Notes under the pieces: model-generated
Seen by the model: the letters and a program-made list of their open reading frames with translations, nothing else
What the model was told of the DNA's origin: nothing
The model's database searches: none
Part shown: piece by piece, positions 37,081 through 38,171 of the stretch
How positions within the stretch are numbered: the stretch's first letter is position 1
Layout: the number at the start of each line of letters is the position of its first letter
Assembly: GCA_021842385.1 (NCBI GenBank)
Contig: JAKCAE010000003.1
Location: forward strand, 1-38,171
DNA length: 38,171 nt
DNA from: a bacterium
GTDB lineage: Bacteria > Patescibacteriota > Doudnabacteria > UBA920 > VMFF01
Direction: 5' to 3'
Position numbers and translations under genes: made by a program

Positions 37081-38171
37081 ATGGAGAACGTTTTTGGCAA
37101 AATTAAGCATATGGACATATCCTTGGCAGTAACCTGCTTTCTTTTGTTGCTGGTTGGATTATCTCTGATATATAGCACGAGTTTGTCCGGGAATACGCAG
37201 GTTTTTACAAGACAGCTCCTGCATGCTTTGGTCGGTATTGGTCTCTTCTTCTTTTTTTCATTCTTTGATTTTAGAAGCAGCACCAAAACCAGCCGTTATC
37301 TCTATTTGCTTTTTGTTCTTGCACTTATTGTTTTATTAGTGATGGGTATTTCTGTGAAAGGAAGTTCACGTTGGTTTAATTTCGGATTTTTTAATTTTCA
37401 GCCCGCTGAGTTTATGAAGCTGGTTATGGTTTTAATTCTGGCAAGATTTTTTGCTTTAAGAAGAGGAGAGATTAATACTTGGAAAAATATTTTGATGTCT
37501 TTTGTCTATGCTTTGATTCCGATGTTTTTGATTGCCAAGCAACCTGATCTTGGTTCTGCCCTTATTATCTTTATAATTTGGTTGGGCATGCTTTTTTTCA
37601 GCACAGTGAATAAAAAGGTTTTTATTTATCTTTTTTTAATCTTTGTAGTTTTTGCCGGAATTTCCTGGAAGTTTTTTTTGCATGATTATCAAAGAAACAG
37701 AATTGAAACATTTTTAGAACCAAGCCTTGATCCCAAGGGACAAGGTTACAATGTCAGGCAGGCAACTATTGCCATTGGTTCAGGAAGTTTAACAGGCAGA
37801 GGTTTAGGCAAGGGTTTGCAATCACAACTTCGTTTTTTGCCAGAACGTCAAACTGACTTTATCTTTGCCTCAGCAGCAGAAGAGCTTGGTTTTGTTGGTT
37901 CTGCTGTTATTTTAATTTTGTATTTTATTCTCTTGTTTAGACTCCTAGTTATTTATCGCATTAGCAGGGACGATCTTTCGCGTTTTGTTGCTATTGGTAT
38001 TTTCTTTATGATTTTTGGTCAGGTAGTTATTAACATTGGTATGAACATGGGCATTTTGCCTGTGACAGGAATTCCTTTACCGCTATTATCATATGGCGGC
38101 AGTTCTTTGATGACTGTAGCTATTTCTTTAGGTATTGCCGAGTCTGTGGCAATTAATGCCAAGGGTTTAAG
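37081..38171 (+). CDS. rodA: SEDS-family peptidoglycan glycosyltransferase RodA (3' end cut by window)
   Basis: At least 363 aa; the frame is open to the last base. RodA polymerises lipid II into glycan strands during elongation, with a class B penicillin-binding protein. Spans and motifs match SEDS proteins: LAVTCFLLLLVGLSLIYSTS at the start, GSSRWFNFGFFNFQPAEFMK (the conserved W.....QP.E..K block), IAKQPDLGSALI, and the long outer loop RPER-like LRFLPERQTDFIFASAAEEL (with the catalytic Asp of the Q.DFIF motif), then NIGMNMGILPVTGIPLPLLS and YGGSS. The shorter RodA form is favoured over FtsW by the QPDLGSA and TGIPLPLLSYGGSS wording, though FtsW cannot be fully excluded. It begins 2 nt after the upstream gene. 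Confidence 0.93.
   Translation, partial: MENVFGKIKHMDISLAVTCFLLLLVGLSLIYSTSLSGNTQVFTRQLLHALVGIGLFFFFSFFDFRSSTKTSRYLYLLFVLALIVLLVMGISVKGSSRWFNFGFFNFQPAEFMKLVMVLILARFFALRRGEINTWKNILMSFVYALIPMFLIAKQPDLGSALIIFIIWLGMLFFSTVNKKVFIYLFLIFVVFAGISWKFFLHDYQRNRIETFLEPSLDPKGQGYNVRQATIAIGSGSLTGRGLGKGLQSQLRFLPERQTDFIFASAAEELGFVGSAVILILYFILLFRLLVIYRISRDDLSRFVAIGIFFMIFGQVVINIGMNMGILPVTGIPLPLLSYGGSSLMTVAISLGIAESVAINAKGL

Noticed and set aside
1-38171. CRISPR array, prophage or toxin-antitoxin module
   Set aside because: No regularly spaced repeats, no phage structural or integrase genes, and no recognisable toxin or antitoxin pair were seen on either strand.

Overview
The window looks like a chromosomal segment of a streamlined, AT-rich bacterium of the Candidate Phyla Radiation (Patescibacteria). 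The grounds are compact gene packing, tiny or absent 5' leaders, a GatCAB amidotransferase set, an ECF sigma factor overlapping a DUF5667-type gene, a DUF5654-type protein, a ThrRS without a TGS domain, and many single-span membrane proteins of unknown function. A finer placement (Parcubacteria-like) is only a guess. TGA is used as a stop, so the code is the standard bacterial one. There is no rRNA, CRISPR array, transposase, integrase or prophage.

Layout. 1-3.9 kb: a gene tail, an anchored beta-propeller-like protein and, on the minus strand, a mixed tRNA/protein transcription unit (tRNA-Ser(UGA), PH-like membrane protein, tRNA-Arg(GCG), recG). 4.0-5.7 kb: ECF sigma factor and DUF5667/DUF5666 partner. 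5.8-11.3 kb: small metabolic, stress and membrane genes (MGMT-type, DUF5654, DoxX, cupin, two EamA transporters, gpsA, PPOX-type flavoprotein, Nudix) and tRNA-Ser(GCU). 11.3-15.1 kb: degenerate comF, clpC and a divergent recX. 15.1-18.3 kb: secreted Ig-like proteins, the last in a GC-rich island. 18.4-23.2 kb: a tight operon of DegT aminotransferase, ATP-grasp ligase, GCS2-family ligase and serS. 23.4-28.6 kb: ddl and gatC-gatA-gatB with two unknowns. 28.6-38.2 kb: miaA, a cupredoxin-like lipoprotein, thrS, dnaE, an unknown membrane protein and rodA, which runs off the end.

Most notable: (1) a complete, extremely short T-box riboswitch in front of thrS, with specifier loop, canonical 7-nt antiterminator bulge and competing terminator; (2) a DegT / ATP-grasp / GCS2 / SerRS operon that looks like a pathway for a gamma-glutamyl-type or tRNA-linked small molecule; (3) tRNA genes whose encoded CCA ends 1 nt and 10 nt before start codons; (4) GC-rich patches with strong GGAGG ribosome binding sites inside a genome whose other genes mostly lack them, two of them ending in or holding an identical 44-bp terminator; (5) several promoters whose -10 box lies 5-9 nt before the ATG, implying leaderless mRNAs, with clpC carrying a perfect TTGACA-17-TATAAT.

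All functions are assigned by reading motifs by eye. No database search was possible.
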